A stretch of DNA of 11,959 nucleotides from Candidatus Eiseniibacteriota bacterium (GTDB lineage: Bacteria > Eisenbacteria > RBG-16-71-46 > CAIMUX01), in the NCBI GenBank assembly GCA_029569475.1, contig JAKQSZ010000029.1:1-11959 (forward strand), in the 5' to 3' direction. Below the pieces are notes generated by a model. That model was not told where the DNA came from. It saw only the letters and a list, made by a program, of their open reading frames with translations, and did no database searches. Shown one piece after another: positions 1 to 6,162 of the stretch. A program made the translations under genes and the position numbers. Numbering within the stretch: the stretch's first letter is position 1; every line of letters starts with the position of its first letter.

Positions 1-1
1 C

Positions 2-454
2 GCCTATGTCCGCTCGATCCGGCGCCTCCGCCAATGGGAGGATGCACCCGAGATCACCCATGCCCGCACTTCCTCGAAGGACCCGCGGACGCGAGGCAAC
101 GCCTTGTTCCCGGTCAACCTGGCCGACCTGCTCCTGCGTCACTGCGAGGCGGATCATCGGCGGGAGACGATCGCCTTCGACAAGCGGCGTCAGGGCGGGC
201 TGGAGCGGATGGCGATCTTCGTGGTGTGGCGCAACCTGATCAAGTGGCGGCGGGAGAACCAGCCGGGAGAGACGGCGGCCATGGCCGCCGGGGTGGTCCA
301 GCGGCGGTGGCGTTGGAGCGAGGTCTTCGCGAGGCGACGGTTCCCGCGGCGGGCCGAGTTGCCCGGCTCCTGGTGGAGCTACTACTGGCGGCGGATCAAG
401 ACGGCCGCGCTGGGGGAGAGGCAGACGGAGAACCTGCTGAAGTTCGCGTTCTGA
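2..454 (+). CDS. Transposase-like protein, C-terminal part (5' end outside window)
   Basis: The reading frame is open from the first bases of the window to a TGA at 452-454, so only about 150 C-terminal residues are seen. The segment TSSKDPRTRGNALFPVNLAD, followed by RHCEADHRRETIAFDKRRQG and LERMAIFVVWRNLIKWRRE, has the pattern I associate with a family of bacterial transposases: a basic stretch, 'NxLFPVNxxD', then 'ANHxRETIxFxKRRQ' and an aromatic-rich 'WRNxxK' helix. Recognition is from memory of related sequences, not from a catalytic motif, because the catalytic core would lie upstream of the window. The tail is strongly basic and Trp/Arg-rich (RRWRWSEVF, SWWSYYWRRIK), as expected of a DNA-binding protein. 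No terminal inverted repeat is obvious in the 230 bp after the stop. It could instead be an unrelated DNA-binding protein, or a degenerate copy. Confidence 0.6.
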   Translation, partial: AYVRSIRRLRQWEDAPEITHARTSSKDPRTRGNALFPVNLADLLLRHCEADHRRETIAFDKRRQGGLERMAIFVVWRNLIKWRRENQPGETAAMAAGVVQRRWRWSEVFARRRFPRRAELPGSWWSYYWRRIKTAALGERQTENLLKFAF

Positions 455-612
455 CCGCTGCGACTCGCTGCGACCGATCAGCCCGGCTACCGCTCAGCCT
501 GGCCACTCCGTTGGGTCCCCGCAGTCCTTCTCATGTTCCTCTTCGGGTCTTGACTCCCCACGAGAGCCTCAACCTCCATCGTTGAAGCCCGACCTCGCGG
601 CCCCAGGCGTGG

Positions 613-642
613 GAGCGTCCGGCGGACCACCGTCGAACGCTC
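613..642. terminator. Hairpin between convergent genes, possible bidirectional terminator
   Basis: Arms 613-625 and 630-642 can form a 13-bp stem with one G.U pair and one mismatch around the 4-nt loop ACCA. It lies between the convergent ends of the transposase-like gene (stop at 454) and tldE (stop at 684), about 40 nt past the tldE stop. No T-run follows it on either strand, so it is not a textbook intrinsic terminator. The rest of 455-683 shows no gene. Confidence 0.35.
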
Positions 643-683
643 GTCGCGACCCGCGCACCAGAATTCCTTCCACAACCAAAGAT

Positions 684-2063
684 CTAGGTTCCGGATACTG
701 CCATCTCGCGCACCCGGAAGGTCGGCGTCCGGGTGGGGTGCGTCCAGGTGAGATCGTCGCCGACCGCATCAATTCCGCCCAGGATCTCGCGCAGCGGGCC
801 GGCGATGGTCACGCGGGCCACCGGCCTGCTCGGCTGGCCCTTCTCGATCCAGAGGCCCGATGCGGCGCTGGAGAACTGCGAGTTGGATGGCTCGAGTCCG
901 ACCCACCAGCCGGAGAGGCCCCAGATCCACAAGCCGTGGTCGACCGACTCCAGGATGGCCTCCGGCGAGGCGGAGCCTGGGGCGATGTAGAGGTTGCTCG
1001 TGCCGATGTCCGGACGCCCCTCGTAGCCTTGGCGTTGGGCGTGGCCGCTCGAGCCGGTGCCAAGGCGTCTTCCCGCGGACAGATCGCAGATCCGTCCGGC
1101 CACGGCGCCCCGGTCCAGGAGGGACGTCGAGCGACAATCCACGCCCTCGCCATCGAAGGGGGCGGATCCAGGGGTTTCCGGCAGGAGACCGTTGTCGATC
1201 ACCGTCAGGAGAGGACTGCCGATGACGGCCCGGGGGTCATCCTGCAGCGTGGTGCAGAGCCAGGAGCGTCCTCGACTCAGGTGATCGCCGTTGAGGGCCG
1301 TGGACAGGTAGGAGAGCAATGTCCAACCCACGTCCGGGCTGAAGACCACGGGCACGCGGCAGGTCTCCACGGGACGGCCGCCGAGAAGCTGGACGGCGCG
1401 CGTGCCTGCCCTTTTCCCGATGGACTCGGGAGTCGGCAGCCGGCGCCAGGCGACCGCCTCCTGGCTGGCGTCGCCGACCTGCATCTCATTTCCATCCTCC
1501 GCGACGACTTCGATCCCGATGCCGACCGTGCTCTTGCGGTAGTGCCGGTAGAGCCCCCGCGTATTGGCTAGCCAGCGCGAGACCAGCTGCTCGTCCCAGC
1601 CGGCGCCGCTGGAACGCCGGACCTTCGGATCGAAGGCCAGGGCCGCGGCCTCGGCCGCGCGAATCCAGTCGATCTTCTGGGTCACCGTGCGCTGTTCGAG
1701 ATCCTCGTCGTAAAGTCCGAGCGCCGTGCCCTCGTCGCGCCCATCGGTGACCGCACCCGCTTCGGCCAGGATGAAGTCCTCGCGCGGCGATGCGGAGGCG
1801 GCCAGGGCACAGGCCTGCCGCGCCGCCCTGGCGGCCCCGTCAGGGTCCGAGGCGCTGGCATGCACAAATCCCAGACGGCCATCCCGAACCGACCGGATGG
1901 CCATGCCCCGAGTTTCCGCTCGCGTGATCTCGTGGGTGGCCCCCTCGCGGACAACCAGGCGGAGCGAACGCCGCTGCTCCAGGAACACATCGCCTTCGGC
2001 CCGGGACTCCCGCAGGACGCTGAGCGCCGCGTCGATCAGGTCCCTTTCCTTCGCCTCCGCCAT
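684..2063 (-). CDS. tldE: TldE/PmbA, metalloprotease-related partner of TldD
   Basis: The product is 459 residues, close to the usual length of PmbA/TldE (E. coli about 450). It matches the family along its whole length: an N-terminal part with GMAIRSVRDGRLGFVHAS (about 53-70), and a C-terminal part with the typical run DNGLLPETPGSAPFDGEGVD (290-309), then RSTSLLDRG (311-319), GTGSSGHAQRQGYEGRPDIG (335-354) and SNLYIAPGS (356-364). The HExxxH zinc motif found in TldD is absent, as expected for the non-catalytic subunit. In other bacteria TldD and TldE form a heterodimeric zinc protease that degrades unfolded peptides and finishes maturation of some modified peptides such as microcin B17. The start is fixed by GGAGG seven bases before the ATG. 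It lies 215 bp downstream of tldD on the same strand and is probably co-transcribed. It has no signal peptide although its TldD partner does. Confidence 0.95.
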   Translation of the reverse strand: MAEAKERDLIDAALSVLRESRAEGDVFLEQRRSLRLVVREGATHEITRAETRGMAIRSVRDGRLGFVHASASDPDGAARAARQACALAASASPREDFILAEAGAVTDGRDEGTALGLYDEDLEQRTVTQKIDWIRAAEAAALAFDPKVRRSSGAGWDEQLVSRWLANTRGLYRHYRKSTVGIGIEVVAEDGNEMQVGDASQEAVAWRRLPTPESIGKRAGTRAVQLLGGRPVETCRVPVVFSPDVGWTLLSYLSTALNGDHLSRGRSWLCTTLQDDPRAVIGSPLLTVIDNGLLPETPGSAPFDGEGVDCRSTSLLDRGAVAGRICDLSAGRRLGTGSSGHAQRQGYEGRPDIGTSNLYIAPGSASPEAILESVDHGLWIWGLSGWWVGLEPSNSQFSSAASGLWIEKGQPSRPVARVTIAGPLREILGGIDAVGDDLTWTHPTRTPTFRVREMAVSGT

Positions 2064-2066
2064 GGA

Positions 2067-2204
2067 TCAGCCTCCAAGCCCTGAATGCGCAGCCTCCGGT
2101 TCCTCAACCGTGGGAGCGGCACGGAGGCGGCGTACAGCCGACCGCCGGTCCGGCCCGCGAGCACCATGTCCGCCTCGCCGCCGATCCCGGTTGAAGCACG
2201 ACAT
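2067..2204 (-). CDS. Possible 45-residue small protein between tldD and tldE
   Basis: This is a candidate only. An ATG at 2204 is preceded by GGAGGGG with a 6-base gap, an excellent ribosome-binding site. The frame runs 45 codons and stops with TGA three bases before the tldE ATG, so the tldE ribosome-binding site lies inside its end. The peptide is Arg/Gly-rich in its first half (NRDRRRGGHGARG) and acidic near its end (TVEEPEAAH), with a single Cys at residue 3. It resembles nothing I recognise. It lacks the Cys/Ser/Thr/Gly-rich core of an azole-type peptide. GC-rich DNA often carries such open frames by chance, so the strong ribosome-binding site is the only real support. Confidence 0.25.
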   Translation of the reverse strand: MSCFNRDRRRGGHGARGPDRRSAVRRLRAAPTVEEPEAAHSGLGG

Positions 2205-2278
2205 CTGCATCCCCTCCGATGCCATCGCCCACGTCGAGGGTGAACGCACGAACAACCGCCGTGATAGAGCCACTTCGA

Positions 2279-3811
2279 TCACGATCCCGCGGAGCCTCCG
2301 ACCGTCATCGAAGAGATGCGCAGGGTGGGCGCCCCCGCGCTGACCGGCACCCATTGCCCCTTGCCGCAGGTGCCGGGCCAGAACTCCTGATCGGCGCCGA
2401 CGAGATCGATTCGTTTCATGATCTCCGGTCCGTTGCCGACAAGGTTGGCTCCGCGGACCGGCGCGGTGACGCGGCCGCCTTCGATGAGATAGCCCTCGAG
2501 GACGCCGAAGGTGAAGTTGCCCGTGGTGGTATCGACCTCGCCGCCGCCCAGGGCGCGGGCGTAGAGCCCGGAACCGGTCTGCCGGATGATCTCCGCGGGG
2601 TCGTCCTCGCCCGGTTGCAGGTAGGTATTGCTCATACGCACCATGGGCGGGTAGCGGTAGGATTCGCGGCGCCCGCTCCCCGTGCGGGAAGCTTTGAGTA
2701 CGAGGGACGTGATGCGATCGTTGAGGAAGCCCCGTAGCACGCCCTTCTCGATGAGGAGATTCGGCTGCGGCACCTGCCCCTCGTCGTCGATGTTGAACGA
2801 ACCGCGCAGGTCCGCCAGGGCGCCCGTGTCGAAAATCGTCACCTTCTCGGAGGCGACCCTCTCGCCGATCCGGCCGGTGTAGAAGGAGATGCCGAGGCGC
2901 ACCCCGTCGCCCTCCAGGCCATGTCCGACGGCCTCGTGGAACAGCACGCCTCCGCCGGCCGCGATCACGACCGGCATCTCTCCCGAGGGCGCCTCGCCCG
3001 CCTCGAGCATGGCCAACGCCTTGCGCGCGGCCTCGCGCCCCGCCTTGACCGGCGCATCGTCGCCCAGCCGCTCCGCTCCCAGGCGGTAGCTTAGCCGTTC
3101 GAGCCCGTTGGCGCGGCGTCCGCCCCGCTCCGCCACGGCGTTGATCCGCAGCATGAAGAGCGGTGACACATCCTCGATCCACAGTCCGTCCGAGTTGATC
3201 ACGAGGAAGCGCAGCATCTCGTCGAGGTGCTCGATGGTGACCTCGCTGATGGCGGGATCGGCCCCCCGCGCGGCCTTCTCGGCCGCCAGGATCCAGCGGA
3301 CGCGCTCGTCCTGGGGAACGTCCTCGAAGGAACGTTGGTGGCGCACGAAACGCGGCGGATGCTCGCGGCGCCACCGTATCGTGGCCGCTTCCGGTGCGCT
3401 GGAGGAGGCGATGGCCGCGGCATCACGCGCGGCGGCGGCCAGCACGCCTTCGTCGAAACTGTCGGCGTACGCATAGCCGGTGCGCTCGCCGTCGACCGCC
3501 CGCACTCCGCAGCCGCTCCAAAGCCCCTGTTCGACCGACTCAATGACACCGCCGGCCAGGCGGACCGACGTCCGGGCGCGCCGCTCCAGGTAGAGATCGG
3601 CGAACTCCGCGCCTCTCCCACGCGCCTCCCGCAGGATCCGTTCGGCCGCTTCCGGCGCGAGGGGAAAGCCGCTCTCGCCGGCGACCTGGGCCCGCGCCTC
3701 GCCGAGGCCGAGGAACCGGTCGAGGGGCTGAGAGGTGAAAACCGCTCCGCCGGTCAAGCCCGCCACCTGGAGAAAACGGCGGCGCGTCACCGGCCCGCCT
3801 TCATTCGTCAT
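2279..3811 (-). CDS. tldD: TldD zinc metalloprotease with twin-arginine (Tat) signal
   Basis: The product is 510 residues, somewhat longer than E. coli TldD (481); the extra length is an N-terminal signal. Residues 9-15 are TRRRFLQ, a near-perfect Tat motif. A hydrophobic stretch (VAGLTGGAVF) and a possible signal-peptidase site after ARA (residues 39-41) follow. The catalytic domain carries HEAVGH (292-297), the TldD HExxxH zinc motif, and the conserved Cys482 in WPGTCGKGQ near the C-terminus. The end PTLRISSMTVGGSA is typical of the family. I place the start at 3811, not at an in-frame ATG 63 bases upstream, because GGAGGAAG lies seven bases before it and this puts the Tat motif at the correct distance from the N-terminus. 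TldD normally works as a heterodimer with TldE, encoded next. Export of this subunit would place the protease outside the cytoplasmic membrane. The family call is very secure; the export call is an inference from the motif. Confidence 0.95.
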   Translation of the reverse strand: MTNEGGPVTRRRFLQVAGLTGGAVFTSQPLDRFLGLGEARAQVAGESGFPLAPEAAERILREARGRGAEFADLYLERRARTSVRLAGGVIESVEQGLWSGCGVRAVDGERTGYAYADSFDEGVLAAAARDAAAIASSSAPEAATIRWRREHPPRFVRHQRSFEDVPQDERVRWILAAEKAARGADPAISEVTIEHLDEMLRFLVINSDGLWIEDVSPLFMLRINAVAERGGRRANGLERLSYRLGAERLGDDAPVKAGREAARKALAMLEAGEAPSGEMPVVIAAGGGVLFHEAVGHGLEGDGVRLGISFYTGRIGERVASEKVTIFDTGALADLRGSFNIDDEGQVPQPNLLIEKGVLRGFLNDRITSLVLKASRTGSGRRESYRYPPMVRMSNTYLQPGEDDPAEIIRQTGSGLYARALGGGEVDTTTGNFTFGVLEGYLIEGGRVTAPVRGANLVGNGPEIMKRIDLVGADQEFWPGTCGKGQWVPVSAGAPTLRISSMTVGGSAGS

Positions 3812-3984
3812 CGGGACTTCCTCCCGCTTCGGGGTTCGTTTGCCGAAGAACGCCTTCGCCCCGCGCGCCACCATGCGGCCTCACGCGCCCAGCGTGGCGG
3901 CCGGCCCGGTGGGGTGCATGTCGGGAAGGATAGCACTCGCGGAAAGCTCACCGGGCACGGTTTCGATATCGTGCTAGGCCACCC

Positions 3985-4353
3985 TTAGCGGACGACCAGC
4001 CAGATGCCCGCCAGGATCAAGCCGATGCCGGCATACTGCGGCGCGTTCAACCTCTCACCGAAGAGATACCAGGAGCAGAGCAGGATCAACACGAATCCCC
4101 CGCTGACCATGATCGGATAGGCCACGGAGATCCGCAGCGTGCGCAAGGATGCCTGGTAGGCGAAGACATTCGCCGCGAACAAGGCCAGCCCGAGAAGAAA
4201 GGTGGGGTGGAAACGGTCGAGCAGGCGTTCGAGGAGCGTCGCCGAGGCTTCGGAAGGGCGCACCCTGGTCGCCGAGTACTTGATCAGGACATTGGCCGCC
4301 GCGTTGAGCAGCAATGCCGTGACCAGCAGGATCTGGGGGAAGTAGCGCCCCAT
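3985..4353 (-). CDS. Four-helix SMR/EamA-type membrane transporter
   Basis: This 122-residue protein has four hydrophobic segments at roughly residues 7-25, 50-68, 75-95 and 103-121. It aligns by eye with small multidrug resistance proteins such as EmrE: the loop ending YLFGERLNAPQYAGIGLILAG matches the EmrE segment around FFGQRL. The key difference is in helix 1, where the EmrE substrate-binding Glu14 is replaced by Asn (LLLNAAANVLIKYS). Proton-coupled drug export of the EmrE kind is therefore unlikely. Proteins of this size with a neutral residue there include ArnE-like lipid-carrier flippase subunits and EamA half-transporters; the substrate is unknown. The start overlaps the stop of the upstream NTPase gene as TGATG, and AAGGAG lies seven bases before the ATG, so the two are translationally coupled. 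It probably acts as a dimer in the inner membrane. Confidence 0.85.
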   Translation of the reverse strand: MGRYFPQILLVTALLLNAAANVLIKYSATRVRPSEASATLLERLLDRFHPTFLLGLALFAANVFAYQASLRTLRISVAYPIMVSGGFVLILLCSWYLFGERLNAPQYAGIGLILAGIWLVVR

Positions 4354-5180
4354 CAGCTCTCCTTGCGGCGTGAGTCAGGAGACGATGCTTGTCTTCGAGG
4401 CACGGGTCGGCCGGGGGGGGGCTGTGCCGGCGGATCACCACGTTCCGTCCTGGGTGGAGTGCCGCACCTTGCCCGCTTGTCATCCTCCGCCGGAAAACGT
4501 TCCAAGTCCGAGGGACGGCCTTCGAAGTCGGCCACGGAACTATCGGAGTGCGCCGGAGAGCCGTTCAAGCCCGCCGGAGAGCTTTCGAAGAGCGAGAGCT
4601 GCGGCGGGACCGGCATCGCGGCCAGGACCGTGTCGACCCATCCGGCGCGATCGGTGGCGTCCAGCCGCAGCGCCTGGATTCCGAACGCCTCGACCAGTTC
4701 GCCGATGACCTCGTTGATACGCTGCTGATAGAGACGATCGGTGTCGCGCACTCCATCGAAGCGAGGATCGGCGATCACCGGGACCCAGACCAGAAGCGCG
4801 TAGCTCTGCATCCACCACCGCACGAGCGAGTCCAGCGGTTCTCCTCGTCCGAACTTCGCGACCAGGTAGGCGTAGTTGTCCAGGGCCGCCCGATCGCAGA
4901 TGACGATGTCATGGTCTTTCGCCGTCTCGATCTCGCGCGCGATCTGCGTGTGCAGGATCCAGGCCTGGGCCGCCGTGGTGGTTTCGCGGTTCAACGGCAG
5001 GGGGCAGCTGCGCGCAACCTCCTTGACCATGTCCACGCGACGGTCCAGCCGCTTGAGACGCGCGGCCAGTTCGAAGCAAAGGGTGGTCTTGCCGACGCCG
5101 TGGCTGCCGATGAACGCGAGCTTGAAGACGCGCGACCGGTCCGTGAAGCCGGGGGAGATCGTGAAGTCCTGTGCTACCAT
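4353..5180 (-). CDS. P-loop NTPase (AAA_28/NadR-like) with repetitive disordered tail
   Basis: The product has 275 residues. A Walker A motif, GSHGVGKTT, is at 25-33. A Walker B-like strand, DIVICDRAALDNYAY, is at 91-105, with D96-R97 resembling the motif of NadR-type nucleoside kinase and AAA_28 ATPases. RDTDRLYQQRINEVI (145-159) fits the lid region of the same group. The substrate is not evident: it may be a small-molecule kinase or a regulatory ATPase. Residues from about 197 onward form a Pro/Ser/Arg-rich, probably disordered tail containing five 7-residue repeats encoded by 21-bp DNA repeats. The ATG at 5180 is only 18 bp from the divergent rhomboid ATG and has no clear ribosome-binding site. 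No alternative start lies between it and the Walker motif. It is the first gene of a pair with the downstream four-helix transporter. Confidence 0.85.
   Translation of the reverse strand: MVAQDFTISPGFTDRSRVFKLAFIGSHGVGKTTLCFELAARLKRLDRRVDMVKEVARSCPLPLNRETTTAAQAWILHTQIAREIETAKDHDIVICDRAALDNYAYLVAKFGRGEPLDSLVRWWMQSYALLVWVPVIADPRFDGVRDTDRLYQQRINEVIGELVEAFGIQALRLDATDRAGWVDTVLAAMPVPPQLSLFESSPAGLNGSPAHSDSSVADFEGRPSDLERFPAEDDKRARCGTPPRTERGDPPAQPPPGRPVPRRQASSPDSRRKES
4492..4596. repeat. Five tandem 21-bp degenerate repeats inside the NTPase gene
   Basis: The units start at 4492, 4513, 4534, 4555 and 4576. On the plus strand most read approximately GGAGAGCCTTCGAAGTCCGCC (consensus, not identical in any one unit). 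The period is a multiple of three, so on the coding (minus) strand they add seven residues each: FESSPAG, LNGSPAH, SDSSVAD, FEGRPSD, LERFPAE. They lie in the C-terminal tail of the NTPase. Confidence 0.8.
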
Positions 5181-5198
5181 GACCCGACGAACCCTACC

Positions 5199-6047
5199 AT
5201 GGAGCAGCAAGACTGGCAACGCACCCCCCGGCCGGGTTGGACGCGCCTGCGTGTGAGGAATCGCCTGTGGGAGATCCCTGACGCGGAGTGGGAGTACTGG
5301 GTCCGGCAGGGCCGGATTCCGGGAGACGCCCTCGTGCTCTCCGACCGTTGGAGCCGGGGAGTCTGGCGCCGGGCGGAGTCTCTGGAGGTCTTCCACCTGT
5401 TCCGCCCGGTGGAAACGCCCATCTCCACTGCGCTCGCCCCGACCCGTCATGAGCTTCCGCAGGCGCTCTTCGGCCGGGGCGTCTCGGCTACCCGGCTCCT
5501 CCTCGCCCTGAACGTCCTGATCTCCGCGGTCCTGGTGTCCGTCTGGCGAGAGGACTACACGGTGCGGCTCTGGGAGCTCTCCGGCCGTCTGAAGGAACTG
5601 CTGGAGCGAGGCCTCGTGGCGGCCGTGGTGCCGACCCTGTTCCTCCATGCCACCGCGCGCCATCTCCTGGCCAACATGGCAGCCCTCGCCGCCGGCGGCA
5701 CCGCGGTCGAGGAGTTCTACGGCCGCTGGCGCATGCTGGCCCTCTATCTCTTCGCCGGCCTGACCGGCGCGGCGCTCTCGCTGCAGCGGGAGAAGGATGT
5801 GCTCTCGGTGGGCGCGTCCGGCGCGATCTTCGGGATGTACGGCGTCCTCGTGGTGTTCCTCGCGCGCTACCGCGGGCGCTTCTCCGACCGGCAGCGCTTC
5901 AAGACGACCCGGGTCTATCTCCCTCTACTCACGCTGGCGATCCTTCCCGCGATCTTTCAGGCGGATTTCTTCGCCCATGCGGGCGGGTTCGCGGGCGGGA
6001 TGCTCGGAGCCTGGATCGTGCGGCCGCCCAGAGACCGGCTGCCATGA
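5199..6047 (+). CDS. Rhomboid intramembrane serine protease with N-terminal GYF_2-like domain
   Basis: The product is 282 residues with several membrane segments from about residue 96 on. The rhomboid signature is complete: H150-A-T-A-R-H155-L-L-A-N159-M, catalytic Ser207 in GASGAIFG (205-212), and catalytic His260 in HAGGFAGG. Rhomboids cleave other membrane proteins within or near a transmembrane helix. The first 70 residues are soluble and Trp-rich (LWEIPDAEWEYWVRQGRIPG, then LVLSDRW and GVWRRAESLEVF). This resembles the small GYF_2-type domain found at the N-terminus of some bacterial membrane proteins; that domain call is tentative. The ATG at 5199 has no purine-rich ribosome-binding site, so translation may be leaderless or start inefficiently. 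An extended -10-like element (TGCTACCAT, 5172-5180) would put the transcript start about ten bases before the ATG. The stop codon lies in the first unit of a 14-bp repeat array that leads to the Nudix gene. Confidence 0.92.
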   Translation: MEQQDWQRTPRPGWTRLRVRNRLWEIPDAEWEYWVRQGRIPGDALVLSDRWSRGVWRRAESLEVFHLFRPVETPISTALAPTRHELPQALFGRGVSATRLLLALNVLISAVLVSVWREDYTVRLWELSGRLKELLERGLVAAVVPTLFLHATARHLLANMAALAAGGTAVEEFYGRWRMLALYLFAGLTGAALSLQREKDVLSVGASGAIFGMYGVLVVFLARYRGRFSDRQRFKTTRVYLPLLTLAILPAIFQADFFAHAGGFAGGMLGAWIVRPPRDRLP

Positions 6048-6162
6048 GTCGGCTGCCATGAGTCGATCTTCATGGGTGGGCTGCCATGAGTTGGCTGCCA
6101 TGAGTCGGCCTTCATGGGTGGACTGCCATGAACCGGCTGCCGTGAGTTGGCTGCCATGAGCG
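6037..6162. repeat. Nine tandem 14-bp repeats filling the rhomboid-Nudix gap
   Basis: The consensus is GGCTGCCATGAGTC. Units start at 6037, 6051, 6065, 6079, 6093, 6107, 6121, 6135 and 6149. Units 3 and 6 are variants (GATCTTCATGGGTG and GGCCTTCATGGGTG); the others differ at one to three bases. The array includes the rhomboid stop codon and the Nudix start codon. Each typical unit contains ATGA, a start codon overlapping a stop codon. Confidence 0.93.
6058..6159 (+). CDS. Possible 33-codon linking ORF within the 14-bp array
   Basis: This frame is open from the ATG in repeat unit 2 to the TGA in unit 9. Its start overlaps the stop of a five-codon ORF (6044-6061), which itself starts on the rhomboid stop; its own stop overlaps the Nudix ATG at 6156. 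It encodes two diverged copies of a peptide like MSRPSWVDCHE. It has no ribosome-binding site of its own and would be translated only by reinitiation. It may have no function as a peptide. Confidence 0.25.
   Translation: MSRSSWVGCHELAAMSRPSWVDCHEPAAVSWLP

Noticed and set aside
582..1571. Plus-strand open frame of 329 codons opposite tldE
   Set aside because: It lies antisense to well-conserved tldE sequence and has no motif or ribosome-binding site.
6037..6162. 14-bp array as the inverted or direct repeats of an insertion sequence
   Set aside because: Units are head-to-tail without inverted copies or an adjacent transposase, and the array bridges two intact genes.
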